A stretch of 49,998 bases of DNA from Candidatus Auribacterota bacterium. Its GTDB lineage: Bacteria; Auribacterota; JAFGBW01; JAFGJP01. Below the pieces are notes generated by a model. That model was not told where the DNA came from. It was given only the letters and a program-made list of their open reading frames with translations, and searched no databases. Both the position numbers and the translations under genes were made by a program. Numbering within the stretch: position 1 is the stretch's first letter; every line of letters begins with the position of its first letter. Shown piece by piece: positions 15,905 through 24,585 of this stretch. Where the stretch lies: NCBI GenBank assembly GCA_023144635.1, contig JAGLFH010000018.1, positions 1 to 49,998 on the forward strand. The letters are read 5' to 3'.

Positions 15905-16901
15905 TTACCCAGTTATAGAGCATCTCTACACCGGTTGATACATTTATTTTAGGTACCCATTTAAAATCTCTAGAAGCTTTTTCAATATCACAGACAAAGA
16001 CAGGTTGATCACCAGGCCTCCAGTCATCATATGAACAAGTGATCTTCTTTCCTATATGATTTTCTAGAAGATTTATAAGTTCAAGTAGAGACATCTGGTT
16101 GCTTGATCCGCCGCCTATATTGTAAGCTTTTCCTGATACAACATCTCTCATTTCATAAGCTTTTTCATAACAATTTATAAGATCATCAACAAACAATACA
16201 TCTCTTACCTGTTTACCGTCTCCATATATGGTAAGATCCTTTCCAAGAACAGAAGCAATTGTGAACCATGCGACCCAGCCCTGATCTTCAACACCAAACT
16301 GACGGTATCCGTATATGCATGATTGCCTTAAACTAACTGTTTTTAATCCATAAATGCGGGCATAATCTATAGTGTACTGATCTGCCGCTCCTTTAGAACA
16401 ACCATAAGGAGAATGAAAATCAAGAAGTCTTTCTTCTTTTATTCCGTTTTTTAAGTTTTTATACTGATAACGTCCATTTTCTTGCACAATTTCAATATCT
16501 GTCATTCCTCCATATACTTTATTGGTAGATGCATATATAAAGAAAGATTCAGGAGAATATTTTCTACATGCTTCAAGAAGATTAAATGTGCCATACGCAT
16601 TTATTTCAAAATCTTCACGGGGTTCTTTTACCGATGTTGTTACAGCAACTTGAGCAGCAAGATGAATAATAAGATCAAACGGACCTCTTGATTTGAAGAA
16701 TTTATCTATTACTTCAAAATTACAGATATCCATCTGGTAAAAATCAAGATTTGTCTTTAGTGTTTTTAAATATTTCAGGTTCTTTTCAGAGCCCTTTCTG
16801 GAAAGATTATCAAGTATAATTACTTCATGCCCTTTTTTAATGAATCTCTCTGTTGTATTACAACCGATAAATCCGGCACCACCTGTTATTAACACTCTCA
16901 T
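15870..16901 (-). CDS. NAD-dependent SDR epimerase, CDP-paratose 2-epimerase-like
   Basis: A 343-residue extended short-chain dehydrogenase. The NAD-binding motif GGAGFIG is at 7-13, and the catalytic region has STNKVYGG with SPYGCSKGAADQY (Tyr-x-x-x-Lys). The stretch DFHSPYGCSKGAADQYTIDY with QSCIYGYRQFGVEDQGWVAW is characteristic of CDP-paratose/tyvelose epimerases (RfbE type), though related enzymes act on other nucleotide sugars. It begins the local minus-strand transcript: a good promoter is just upstream and AAGGG precedes the ATG. No CDP-sugar synthesis genes are visible, so the true substrate is open. Confidence 0.88.
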   Translation of the reverse strand: MRVLITGGAGFIGCNTTERFIKKGHEVIILDNLSRKGSEKNLKYLKTLKTNLDFYQMDICNFEVIDKFFKSRGPFDLIIHLAAQVAVTTSVKEPREDFEINAYGTFNLLEACRKYSPESFFIYASTNKVYGGMTDIEIVQENGRYQYKNLKNGIKEERLLDFHSPYGCSKGAADQYTIDYARIYGLKTVSLRQSCIYGYRQFGVEDQGWVAWFTIASVLGKDLTIYGDGKQVRDVLFVDDLINCYEKAYEMRDVVSGKAYNIGGGSSNQMSLLELINLLENHIGKKITCSYDDWRPGDQPVFVCDIEKASRDFKWVPKINVSTGVEMLYNWVNENQKLFKDFT

Positions 16902-17551
16902 AATAGCCCTTTTATATTAAAAACAATAAAAACATTATCGAAAAGAGGTGAAAAAGTCAATCTTTATCAAAGAAAAGAGAACAGAAAAGAAAAAGAGAAA
17001 ATTAGCCACCAAGGACATCCTCCAAAGTTTAGTTTTCCACAATTTTGGTAACAGAAGAGAAAAGATAAATGGGACGCAGATAAACGCAGATTTTGGAGAT
17101 CAGAGGACTTTATAATAAAAACGCTATTGTAGAATGGTTAACAATCAAAAAGTCTATTAACTATAGAATGCCCTTTTTGTAAGATGCAAAAACAATAATT
17201 CACTTATTCCGTAGATCGCTGTTTTGAAATCAATTTTTTGTAAACATTTTATTTAAAGCATGTTTCGCATGATATCTAAAAATGATCAATTTATTAAAAT
17301 TATTTTAAGCTCATACATATAATCTGGATTGATATTACAATTTGATCTGCAAGATATGCTTATATTTATCCTGTTAATCCTGTCAAAAAGGCTTTTTTAA
17401 AAAAACTAATTTGTTACCGTAATTGTGAAGTGTACACTTCGGCGGACTTATCGCACGAACACAGAGTAAAAAAAAGGAAAGCCTGAATGAATAAGATTTG
17501 AAATGATGGCTTAACCTGACATCTGTTTTCTGTTAGTTGTCCTTTTATATA
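16902..17551. other. gene-free, degraded intergenic stretch
   Basis: About 650 bases without a credible gene. After the promoter of the epimerase gene it contains GACGCAGATAAACGCAGATT near 17072, a motif also seen in variant form near 11457, and a stretch near 17025-17050 (TTTCCACAATTTTGGTAAC) similar to one near 14055. A perfect 14-base palindrome, GAAGTGTACACTTC, is at 17427-17440. It looks like decayed repeat DNA. Confidence 0.5.
16932..16960 (-). promoter_or_regulatory. promoter of the epimerase-acetyltransferase-aminotransferase operon
   Basis: On the minus strand TTGACT (16960-16955), 17 bases, TAATGT (16937-16932). The start point should be near 16925, about 25 bases before the epimerase ATG, and AAGGG serves as ribosome site. 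Confidence 0.6.
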
Positions 17552-17580
17552 TTGACAGGAAAAAACCATTTTATTATAAT
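17552..17580 (+). promoter_or_regulatory. consensus promoter of tRNA-Met
   Basis: A perfect TTGACA (17552-17557), 17-base spacer and perfect TATAAT (17575-17580). The predicted start near 17587 gives a short 5' leader before the tRNA at 17606. Confidence 0.9.
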
Positions 17581-17605
17581 TCGACTTTATTTTTCTTATA
17601 AAATT

Positions 17606-17682
17606 GGCGGTTTAGCTCAGTCGGTTAGAGCAGAGGAATCATAATCCTCGTGTCTGGGGTTCGAATCCCTAAACCGCCACCA
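17606..17682 (+). tRNA. tRNA-Met (CAT anticodon), probably elongator type
   Basis: A 77-base cloverleaf with encoded CCA. The acceptor arm GGCGGTT pairs with AACCGCC. The D-loop reads AGCTCAGTCGGTTAGAGC. The anticodon stem GAGGA/TCCTC encloses loop ATCATAA, with anticodon CAT at 17640-17642. The T-loop is GGGGTTCGAATCCC. A fully paired first acceptor base argues against initiator tRNA. CAT can also belong to the lysidine-modified tRNA-Ile2, which cannot be excluded by eye, but the body resembles elongator tRNA-Met. Confidence 0.95.
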
Positions 17683-17732
17683 TTAACCTCTTCTACTTCA
17701 TAAAACTCAATAATCACCAAAGAATCCTTGTC

Positions 17733-17993
17733 TTAATTATTAATGGGATGAGAACCATAGGGTTCGACAAACGCACCATGGATGGCAAGCGTTTGAACGG
17801 CACGCTTTAGTGTGACGGCCCGAAGGGCGGAGCGGACCAATGGACCGCGAGTAATCCCTAAAAGCCCCTCTATACTTTGCTCTGCACAAAGTAAAGAGAG
17901 AAGTATACCTCGACAAATCTGTATTTCAGGCAAAGTCGGGCCATTGTAAATAATTCTCAGAACTTCGCCCAGGTAGCAAAGAATTATATACGT
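17733..17993. other. G+C-rich non-coding patch 3' of the tRNA
   Basis: This patch is strikingly richer in G+C (for example GTGACGGCCCGAAGGGCGG near 17811) than the AT-rich DNA around it. I see no convincing gene; a minus-strand frame of 66 codons is open but has no recognisable protein features. It may be the leader or remnant of an element inserted next to the tRNA. It contains a small inverted repeat, CTTTGCTCTGCACAAAG, at 17873-17889. Confidence 0.4.
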
Positions 17994-18080
17994 ATGGGCA
18001 GACAGGATATGGCTGATGAAATAATGAGAGAGTTAAAAGAAAAATATCCTAAAAGGGAATTTGAGGAAATAAAAAAATAG
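17994..18080 (+). CDS. short ORF, possible 3' remnant of a larger gene
   Basis: A 28-codon reading frame from ATG (MGRQDMADEIMRELKEKYPK and on), within a frame open from 17895 to 18080. The amphipathic helical sequence, including NFAQVAKNYIRMG just before the ATG, resembles the last helices of a TPR-type protein. There is no ribosome site. It may be the tail of a decayed gene; it may not be expressed. Confidence 0.2.
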   Translation: MGRQDMADEIMRELKEKYPKREFEEIKK

Positions 18081-18121
18081 CATATGTTTCAATACTACCG
18101 CAGTTCAAGCAAATTTAGAGT

Positions 18122-18170
18122 ATATAAAAACACCCCGGTTCATATATTTTTCACCTAATATATGAACCGG
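18122..18170 (-). terminator. strong rho-independent terminator of the omptin-like gene
   Basis: A perfect 13-base stem, CCGGTTCATATAT/ATATATGAACCGG (18135-18147 with 18158-18170), with a ten-base loop. On the minus strand it is followed by GGTGTTTTTATA. It begins 15 bases after the stop codon. Confidence 0.9.
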
Positions 18171-18185
18171 AAAAAAGTTTATCAA

Positions 18186-19178
18186 TTAAAACAGACAACG
18201 GAATTTTAGACCAACATAAGTCTGATCACTTGAAATTTCATTATTTTTTACTGTTAGTACTGTTCCCGCTGGTGTTAAGCCTTCATTTTTATACCAGGTC
18301 TGAGTCTGTTCGCCTTCTGTTTTAATAGTAATACTTTCAAATGTTAAAGCAAGCATCATATTTTTATAGAAGTTCCAAGATGCTTCTCCTTTAAAACTAA
18401 TAAATGATCCCTCTGCATCTGTTTCAGTTATTTTTCCTCTTGCTGCATGATCATCTTTGTCTTTTGTTTGAGCCATAGAAGAAAGATCAACCCCTAAACT
18501 AACATTCAACTTCTCGTTAGGGTCAAAATCAAAACCTATACCAAAATAAGGGATCTTATGTTCTACTTCGTAAGTCACATAAGGTGTTTCAGATGTTAGA
18601 TCAAAATTCACTAAAGAACCATCAGAAGTTAAAAGACCGCGTTGAAAACCTACGACATTCATTGCTTTATAACCATCCCATTTTTGTTTCAAATATCCAA
18701 CAGACAGCCTGACCCTTAAATTATCAAAGTTCATTAAACGAGGAATTCTCCACATAAATCTGAGATCATAAATATTTGCATTTGACTCAACATCAGAAGT
18801 AGTGTCACTCATCAAAGGAACATAAAAATAATTTATAATATCATTTTTTAACCAATCCCTATCACGCATTGAAACAGTTCCTTCAGATACTGATGTAGAA
18901 TATTCAAACTGAAAGAAATATTGATTCATATATCCGGCCTGCATACCAAGATCAAGCATGTAATTATCAATATCCCATTCTAGTATACTTCTAGAATTAA
19001 TCTCACCTAATACAGAATTAATTTCATCATAATTGAAATCATATGTATTATTCCCTGTAACGCTAGATGTACCAATATCAAAAGCAAAGCTCAAATCCTT
19101 AGAAATTTCCTGTGAATATGCAGAAGATAAAAACAATAATGAAATCACAAAAAATAAAGTAAAAATAATTCTTTTCAT
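18186..19178 (-). CDS. omptin-like outer-membrane beta-barrel, probable protease
   Basis: About 330 residues from the ATG at 19178 (AGGTGA upstream; a GTG lies three codons earlier). A signal peptide (IIFTLFFVISLLFLSSAYS) is followed by alternating amphipathic strands ending in Phe, typical of an outer-membrane barrel. Segments line up with OmpT: RSILEWDIDN with its QLDWKFNN, MRDRDWL with its MVDQDWM, and HKIPYFGIGFDF with its KMPYIGLTGSYR. The four omptin catalytic residues appear conserved: Asp106 and Asp108 (in RDRDW), Asp242 and His244 (in KDDHA). Omptins cleave peptides and proteins at the cell surface. The alignment was made by eye; it is strong but untested. A terminator follows directly. 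Confidence 0.72.
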   Translation of the reverse strand: MKRIIFTLFFVISLLFLSSAYSQEISKDLSFAFDIGTSSVTGNNTYDFNYDEINSVLGEINSRSILEWDIDNYMLDLGMQAGYMNQYFFQFEYSTSVSEGTVSMRDRDWLKNDIINYFYVPLMSDTTSDVESNANIYDLRFMWRIPRLMNFDNLRVRLSVGYLKQKWDGYKAMNVVGFQRGLLTSDGSLVNFDLTSETPYVTYEVEHKIPYFGIGFDFDPNEKLNVSLGVDLSSMAQTKDKDDHAARGKITETDAEGSFISFKGEASWNFYKNMMLALTFESITIKTEGEQTQTWYKNEGLTPAGTVLTVKNNEISSDQTYVGLKFRCLF

Positions 19179-19461
19179 AATAATCACCTATTAATCCGTT
19201 AATGTTAAAGTTAAATAAAAATACAATAATAATATGTTATATTCTATGCCCCCTTTTCCGATAGTTTTTGAAATTCATTTTATTTGCAATATGTGTATCT
19301 TTTATATATCTTTGCGTTTGATTCACATAAGATACTATTTCCTTACATAAATCTTGTCAAACATTAAAAAGGCTTTATTATTATTTGATTGATTATTGGA
19401 ATTTATATTCTTGTTTTTTTATCAAATGGACTCATATCACACTACGGATAACTTCTTTTAT

Positions 19462-20097
19462 CTAACATAGTTCAAGCAGGTAAGGATTTATCTCTTTTTC
19501 TTCTTTCAACGTAGAAAATGGCCCATGTCCGGGATAAACTATCAAATTATCATCTAATAAGATCAGTTTTTTTAAAGATGTCTGGATCTCTGAAAAATCT
19601 CCTCCCGGAAGATCGCATCGCCCAATGGATCCATTAAAAAGTGTATCTCCCGCAAAAAGATGATTATCTAAAATATATGAAACGCCTCCTGGGCTATGTC
19701 CGGGTGTATGCAGTACTTCAAAATCTAGTGGAAGATCTTTTGGTAGTCTTTCATCTTCTAATAATATATCAGGATCATTTAGGGGATCAGCATCAATACC
19801 TAATAACAAAGCCATTTTATGTGCTTCATTATAAAGATAAATATCATCCTTATGAATTATTACTTTTGCTCCTGTTCTTTCCCTTATATAATCCACTGCA
19901 CTTACATGGTCATAATGCCCGTGTGTTAAAAGAACATGTGTTACCTCTTTATTCTTACAAGCATCTATTATCTTTTCCCCCTCAAAACCGGGGTCAATAA
20001 TTACAGCTTTATTATCTGAGGAAAATAGAACAAAACAATTTGTCGCAAGCGGTCCTACAGTAATATGTTTTATTTCAGTTGGATGATTTTCTGACAT
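19462..20097 (-). CDS. MBL-fold metallo-hydrolase (glyoxalase II-like)
   Basis: A 211-residue cytoplasmic metallo-beta-lactamase-fold protein. Metal ligands are THGHYDHV near 59-66, then HTPGHSPGG, AGDTLF and a late YPGHGP. The layout matches the compact bacterial glyoxalase II/YcbL group, thioester hydrolases or related enzymes; the exact substrate is unknown. It starts 11 bases after the histidine kinase gene, so it is the last gene of that transcript. No Shine-Dalgarno is evident; translation may be coupled to the kinase stop. Confidence 0.88.
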   Translation of the reverse strand: MSENHPTEIKHITVGPLATNCFVLFSSDNKAVIIDPGFEGEKIIDACKNKEVTHVLLTHGHYDHVSAVDYIRERTGAKVIIHKDDIYLYNEAHKMALLLGIDADPLNDPDILLEDERLPKDLPLDFEVLHTPGHSPGGVSYILDNHLFAGDTLFNGSIGRCDLPGGDFSEIQTSLKKLILLDDNLIVYPGHGPFSTLKEEKEINPYLLELC

Positions 20098-20108
20098 AAT
20101 CTTTTAAA

Positions 20109-22040
20109 CTACACTTTCTGTTTCTTATTTAGAAGTTCTCTTGCTTTATCTAGAACCGGAAGGCTGATAATAAAAGTCGTACCCTCACCTTTTTTAGACT
20201 TTACTTCCATTTTACCCATATGTTTTTTTATAATACCTGCTGAGACGGAAAGCCCGAGGCCCGTGCCCTTTCCTGCTGGTTTTGTTGTAAAAAAAGCTTT
20301 AAAAATATTCTGCATGTTTTCTTCTTCAATCCCCTCACCATTATCACTAAATTCAATAACAACATCATCATCAACACGTTTAGTAATAAACTTTAAAATA
20401 CCTTTTTTAGGCATAGCATCTTTTGCATTGATCACAAGATTTACGAAAACCTGCTGAAGCTCATTTCCATCGCAATATATAAGTGGTAGATCCTTATCAT
20501 ATTCCTTTAATACCGTAACATCATATTTTATTTGATTCCTTGTAACCATTAAAGAATCCTCAATAATGCTATGTATACTTACAGGAGTAAATTTTTTCTC
20601 GCTTTTCCTGGAAAAATCAAGAAACTTTTCTGCAATTGATTTACAACGGTATCCGCATTCTCTAACTATTCGAAGTTTTTCCAGAACAAGATCAAAATCA
20701 TTGTTTATCTGTTTAGATTCTATCTTGTTTATAAGCAATTCTACATAACCCAAAACACCACTAAGCGGGGTGTTTATTTCATGAGCGACACCTCCTGCAA
20801 GCATTCCCATAGCTGAAATTTTTTCAGTCTGTATCAGACTTGCTTGAGTCTCCTTTAGCTCTTCGTTTATTTTGCGAAGTTCTTTTGTCCTATCTTTTAC
20901 CTTTTCTTCCAAATCATTTTTATATGAATTTATTTCACTTATAAGGTTTGTTATCTCACGAATATCTTTCCCTATAAGCAGAAAATAATATCTACCGAAT
21001 TCATCTGAAATAAAAGGAGAAATAGTCACATTAAGAGGAATAAGAATACCGATATTGTTTTCAAGCTCAATATCATGATTAGTGATAGTTTCTTTCCTGC
21101 TCGAATCTATTATTCTGTCATAAGGGAAAACTGGCTTCCCATCTTTATAAAAAAGAGGTTTATCCTTGTCTTTAAACAATCCCTTAAAATCCATAAGATA
21201 TAAATCGTCAGTACTATAACCTAATATACTGTTTGTTGACTGACTTGAATAAATTATTTTACCTGTTGGATCAAGAACTATAAGAACATCACTCATTATT
21301 TCCATAAGTGCTTTGAAAAAAGCGTCTGGAATATGTACATGATAGCGAAACCTATATAAAGCCAAAGCAATTATCGAAAGACTTATTAGCAGAACCAAAA
21401 TTCCGAAGCGCAAAGTTATAATGCCATTTGTCTCAAAAATTATCTCCGGGATAAGGCCAAATAAAAAAGCAATCGTTGTACCTGTAAGCATTATGTCTGT
21501 CTTTTTTTTAAGATCTTTTGTAAGATTACTTCTCCTATACCAGAATAAGAAAAAGACACAATAAATATAATGAGTTAATACATAAATAAGGAATGCTGTT
21601 GTTGCCTGAGCAGGCACAAGAACAAGCATTTTTTCACCTGCTTGGGTTGTACTCATAACAAGTCTGTTTAAAAAAGGCAATAATGAAAAAAGGAACGCAG
21701 GAAAATAAAAAACACTTATATAAAATATCCTGTTTTTAGAATACTCCTTAAAATCAGCCATTTTGACAATAAAATGAACAAAAACAGCAGGAAAAAAGAA
21801 TAACGCTAATGAAGTGATTCTTACAAAAATATCTCTTAAATATCCATAATTAAAGACTAAAAAAAGAAACTGTCCACAACCAAGTATAAACAAAGTTATG
21901 CTGAGAATAAAAAAATGTATATAAATCGGAGTTTTGCGGTTTTTACTAAAAAAAATATAACCCAAAAGAAGGCTTAATACAGCACAGATTAAAGAAGTTG
22001 AAAGAACAATAACATCAATAATTGTCAGTGCCTTTATCAT
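20109..22040 (-). CDS. 7TM-PAS sensor histidine kinase
   Basis: About 643 residues from the ATG at 22040; the frame opens 14 codons earlier at a TTG. Seven hydrophobic helices fill roughly the first 230 residues, like the histidine-kinase N-terminal 7TM region. A PAS domain (DAFFKALMEIMSDVLIVLD onward), a coiled coil and the kinase core follow: H-box GGVAHEINTPLSG, N-box NAKDAM, DNGEGI and GKGTGLGLSV. All catalytic motifs are intact. No response regulator is adjacent, so its partner is elsewhere. It lies between rfbD and a metallo-hydrolase in the same direction. Confidence 0.93.
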   Translation of the reverse strand: MIKALTIIDVIVLSTSLICAVLSLLLGYIFFSKNRKTPIYIHFFILSITLFILGCGQFLFLVFNYGYLRDIFVRITSLALFFFPAVFVHFIVKMADFKEYSKNRIFYISVFYFPAFLFSLLPFLNRLVMSTTQAGEKMLVLVPAQATTAFLIYVLTHYIYCVFFLFWYRRSNLTKDLKKKTDIMLTGTTIAFLFGLIPEIIFETNGIITLRFGILVLLISLSIIALALYRFRYHVHIPDAFFKALMEIMSDVLIVLDPTGKIIYSSQSTNSILGYSTDDLYLMDFKGLFKDKDKPLFYKDGKPVFPYDRIIDSSRKETITNHDIELENNIGILIPLNVTISPFISDEFGRYYFLLIGKDIREITNLISEINSYKNDLEEKVKDRTKELRKINEELKETQASLIQTEKISAMGMLAGGVAHEINTPLSGVLGYVELLINKIESKQINNDFDLVLEKLRIVRECGYRCKSIAEKFLDFSRKSEKKFTPVSIHSIIEDSLMVTRNQIKYDVTVLKEYDKDLPLIYCDGNELQQVFVNLVINAKDAMPKKGILKFITKRVDDDVVIEFSDNGEGIEEENMQNIFKAFFTTKPAGKGTGLGLSVSAGIIKKHMGKMEVKSKKGEGTTFIISLPVLDKARELLNKKQKV

Positions 22041-22126
22041 AATATTACTATACAGTATTTTAAAAAAAATGCCAAATAACAATTTAGCATTTTTAAATTC
22101 ATATTTAAGTTATTCGGCAATTGTTC

Positions 22127-23008
22127 TTAAAGTAGGTTTTTTTCTTTCAAATACTCTTTTAAAACTATTCTCCAATCTTTCATAATATCAATATCAGCCT
22201 TTTTTAAAGCAGCATTTTCTAAGACAGAATATAGCGGTCTTTTTACTTTTGATTCAAAATCAGATTGATGAGCAGGAACAATATTAACTTGCATACCTGA
22301 TAACTTAAAAATTTCTTTTGTAAATTCATACCAGCTGCACTCCCCACCACTTGTTGCATGGTATATACCTGCTATAGGTAATATTTCCGTCATCTTTTTG
22401 ATCTGCATTGCTAAATTCAGGCTATAAGTCGGCGTAAGTACCTCATTATCAACAACTCTTATAATATCTTTTTCTTTAGCAAAATGTAGCATCTTATCTA
22501 CAAAATTTTCTCCTTTAACAAGACATCCGGAAACTCCATACAAACCGCTTGTCCTTACAATATAAAAATCTTGAGTCTCCTTAACTATCATCATCTCGCC
22601 TTCAAGTTTAGTATACCCGTAATAATTGAGAGGATCTGTATTATCTTCCTCTAGATAAGGAGTAGTTTTTGTACCATCAAAAACATAGTCAGAGCTCAAA
22701 TGAACAAGATACGCACCTATTTCACGAGAAACGACGGCTACATTTTTTGCTCCAAGTGCATTTACTGAATATGCAAGATCCTTTAGATTCTCACAATTGG
22801 GAACATCAGTATAAGCAGCCGTGTTTATTATAAAATCTATTTCATGGCCATCTAAAGCTCTTCTTATACTATCGATGTCAGTTATATCTATATCATGCTC
22901 AGGCGGACCATTTAATGCAAGCACAGGCTTTTCCGAAAAAGCTCTTTTTAAATCTGAGCCAAGCTGTCCGTTAGCGCCTATAATGGCAATTTTTTTATTT
23001 TTATTCAT
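22127..23008 (-). CDS. rfbD: dTDP-4-dehydrorhamnose reductase
   Basis: A 293-residue RfbD-family SDR that reduces dTDP-4-keto-rhamnose to dTDP-L-rhamnose. The cofactor motif GANGQLG is at 11-17; NTAAYTDVPNCE, HLSSDYVFDG and the catalytic Tyr-x-x-x-Lys in YYGYTKLEGE follow. A good ribosome site (GAAGGA) precedes ATG. The other dTDP-rhamnose genes (rfbA, rfbB, rfbC) are not in the window, so this gene is apart from the usual set. A hairpin after the upstream FMN-binding gene may give it separate expression. Confidence 0.92.
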   Translation of the reverse strand: MNKNKKIAIIGANGQLGSDLKRAFSEKPVLALNGPPEHDIDITDIDSIRRALDGHEIDFIINTAAYTDVPNCENLKDLAYSVNALGAKNVAVVSREIGAYLVHLSSDYVFDGTKTTPYLEEDNTDPLNYYGYTKLEGEMMIVKETQDFYIVRTSGLYGVSGCLVKGENFVDKMLHFAKEKDIIRVVDNEVLTPTYSLNLAMQIKKMTEILPIAGIYHATSGGECSWYEFTKEIFKLSGMQVNIVPAHQSDFESKVKRPLYSVLENAALKKADIDIMKDWRIVLKEYLKEKNLL

Positions 23009-23099
23009 GTTATTTCCTTCTTGAGGAAAAGATTATAGCAGTGATGCAGGAAAAACCAAACTACATTTTTTTTAAAAATAAATTTTAAAAAATACTCTT

Positions 23100-23132
23100 C
23101 AGAATAAATCTTGATAAAAAAGATTTATTCTG
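23100..23132 (-). terminator. hairpin at the end of the FMN-binding gene
   Basis: An 11-base perfect stem, CAGAATAAATC/GATTTATTCTG, covers the stop codon of the flavoprotein gene. On the minus strand TTTTTT follows after about ten bases (AAGAGTATTTTTT). It may end or attenuate transcription before rfbD. Confidence 0.5.
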
Positions 23133-23673
23133 TCTCTAACTTTTTCTCAATATCAGCAGATAAGATATTAAGCCTTAGCTTCAAGCTCTTTATGATAGCT
23201 TCACAAGTTCTGGTCGCACCTGTTATGCTATCGTATTCATTTTTTTCAATATCTTTCCAAAAAACACCAGTAAAAGAATCAAAAAAACCCTTTTTCTTAA
23301 TAACTTTTAGAATACTTGGTGTCTCTTTATTAGGACAAAGACTAACACCAATAATTTTTTGTTTCTTATTTATACCGATCAATAAAGGTACAGGTCCCCT
23401 ATACCCTTTAATTTTATCAGAATAAGGAGAAGTGAAAATAACACTTCCCAATAAGTGCTTATCTTTATCTAATACTTTTATCCATATATCTTTATCTTTT
23501 GGATAGAGCAGATGGGCAGCATTGATAAAAATTTCTTTTATCTGTTCCAGTTCTGCCTTTCCATAAACTTTATTCTTATCTTCCAGTGCCCACAAAATCC
23601 CGCATTGTAGAACAAGAATCAAAAAAGCTGACAGTACTAGATTTAATGCTTTCCCTTTCAAAAAAATTCGCAA
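23125..23673 (-). CDS. exported FMN-binding (flavinylated) domain protein
   Basis: A 182-residue protein with an N-terminal membrane/signal helix (NLVLSAFLILVLQCGILWAL) and an FMN-binding domain like that of RnfG/NqrC. The flavinylation motif DSITGATRT (148-156) is intact, with Thr154 the expected attachment site for FMN added by ApbE. It is probably an extracytoplasmic electron carrier. No Rnf, Nqr or apbE genes are nearby. The start is TTG with AGGAAG in front; no ATG would keep the signal helix. It follows purC by 23 bases. Confidence 0.82.
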   Translation of the reverse strand: MRIFLKGKALNLVLSAFLILVLQCGILWALEDKNKVYGKAELEQIKEIFINAAHLLYPKDKDIWIKVLDKDKHLLGSVIFTSPYSDKIKGYRGPVPLLIGINKKQKIIGVSLCPNKETPSILKVIKKKGFFDSFTGVFWKDIEKNEYDSITGATRTCEAIIKSLKLRLNILSADIEKKLETE

Positions 23674-23696
23674 ATATTCTTCCTTCGTAAATAACT

Positions 23697-24584
23697 TTAT
23701 AATTCTTCTTTTCCTGTAACAAGACTAAAGGCCTGCATATATTTTTTACGTGTATTTTCAACTATCTCATCAGGCAGTTCCGGTACAGGAGGCTGCTTTT
23801 CCCAATTAATAGATTCCAAATAATCACGAACATACTGCTTATCATAGCTCTTCTGAGATCGTCCTGCTTCATAATCATTAGCAGGCCAAAAGCGTGAAGA
23901 ATCTGGTGTCATTACCTCATCAATAAGTATTAATTCACCGTCATTCAATCCAAATTCAAATTTTGTATCGGCAAGTATAATACCCTTTGGCAATAAATAA
24001 TCCCTGGCAGCCTTATATATAGAAAGGCTTTTTATCTTTACTCTCTCAGAAAGTTCTGCTCCAATACTTTTTTTCATTACTTCAAAACTAATATTTTCAT
24101 CATGACCACTTTCAGCTTTTGTTGATGGTGTAAAAATAGGCTCTTCAAGTTTTGAAGATTCTTTAAGTCCTTTTGGCAACTCTATTCCACAAACACTTCC
24201 GTTACTAGAATATTCTTTCCATCCTGATCCTGAAAGATATCCCCTAACAACACATTCAATAGGAATAACATTTGTCTTTTTTACGAGCATACTTCTCTTT
24301 TCAATGATTTCCTTATATTTTTTTAACTCTTCAGGATATTCTTCACAATTACCAGTTAAATAATGATTTTTCACAGTATCCTTTAAGAAATTAAACCAGA
24401 AAACAGATATCTGTGTAAGGATTTTTCCCTTATCAGTTATTGGTGTAGGCAATATGTAATCAAATGCAGATATCCTGTCACTTGCAAGAAAAAGAAGTTT
24501 ATCTCCGAGATCATAAACATTTCTTACCTTTCCTTTTTTAAATAATTTCAAATCTTTCAATTCTTCAAAATCAGCATGTGCCAT
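23697..24584 (-). CDS. purC: SAICAR synthase
   Basis: PurC, 295 residues, which joins aspartate to CAIR in purine synthesis. Recognisable segments are LFKKGKVRNVYDLGDKLLFL, SDRISAFDYILPTPI, CVVRGYLSGSGWKEY and DEVMTPDSSRFWP. It is the longer SAICAR synthase form, with a C-terminal extension relative to the short E. coli type. The ribosome site GGAGGAG is formed by the last codons of recN, two bases upstream, so the two are coupled. No other purine genes are near. Confidence 0.96.
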   Translation of the reverse strand: MAHADFEELKDLKLFKKGKVRNVYDLGDKLLFLASDRISAFDYILPTPITDKGKILTQISVFWFNFLKDTVKNHYLTGNCEEYPEELKKYKEIIEKRSMLVKKTNVIPIECVVRGYLSGSGWKEYSSNGSVCGIELPKGLKESSKLEEPIFTPSTKAESGHDENISFEVMKKSIGAELSERVKIKSLSIYKAARDYLLPKGIILADTKFEFGLNDGELILIDEVMTPDSSRFWPANDYEAGRSQKSYDKQYVRDYLESINWEKQPPVPELPDEIVENTRKKYMQAFSLVTGKEEL

Positions 24585-24585
24585 T

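Noticed and set aside
17733..17933. 66-codon minus-strand frame after the tRNA
   Set aside because: No family features or ribosome site; it spans G+C-rich DNA where open frames arise easily.
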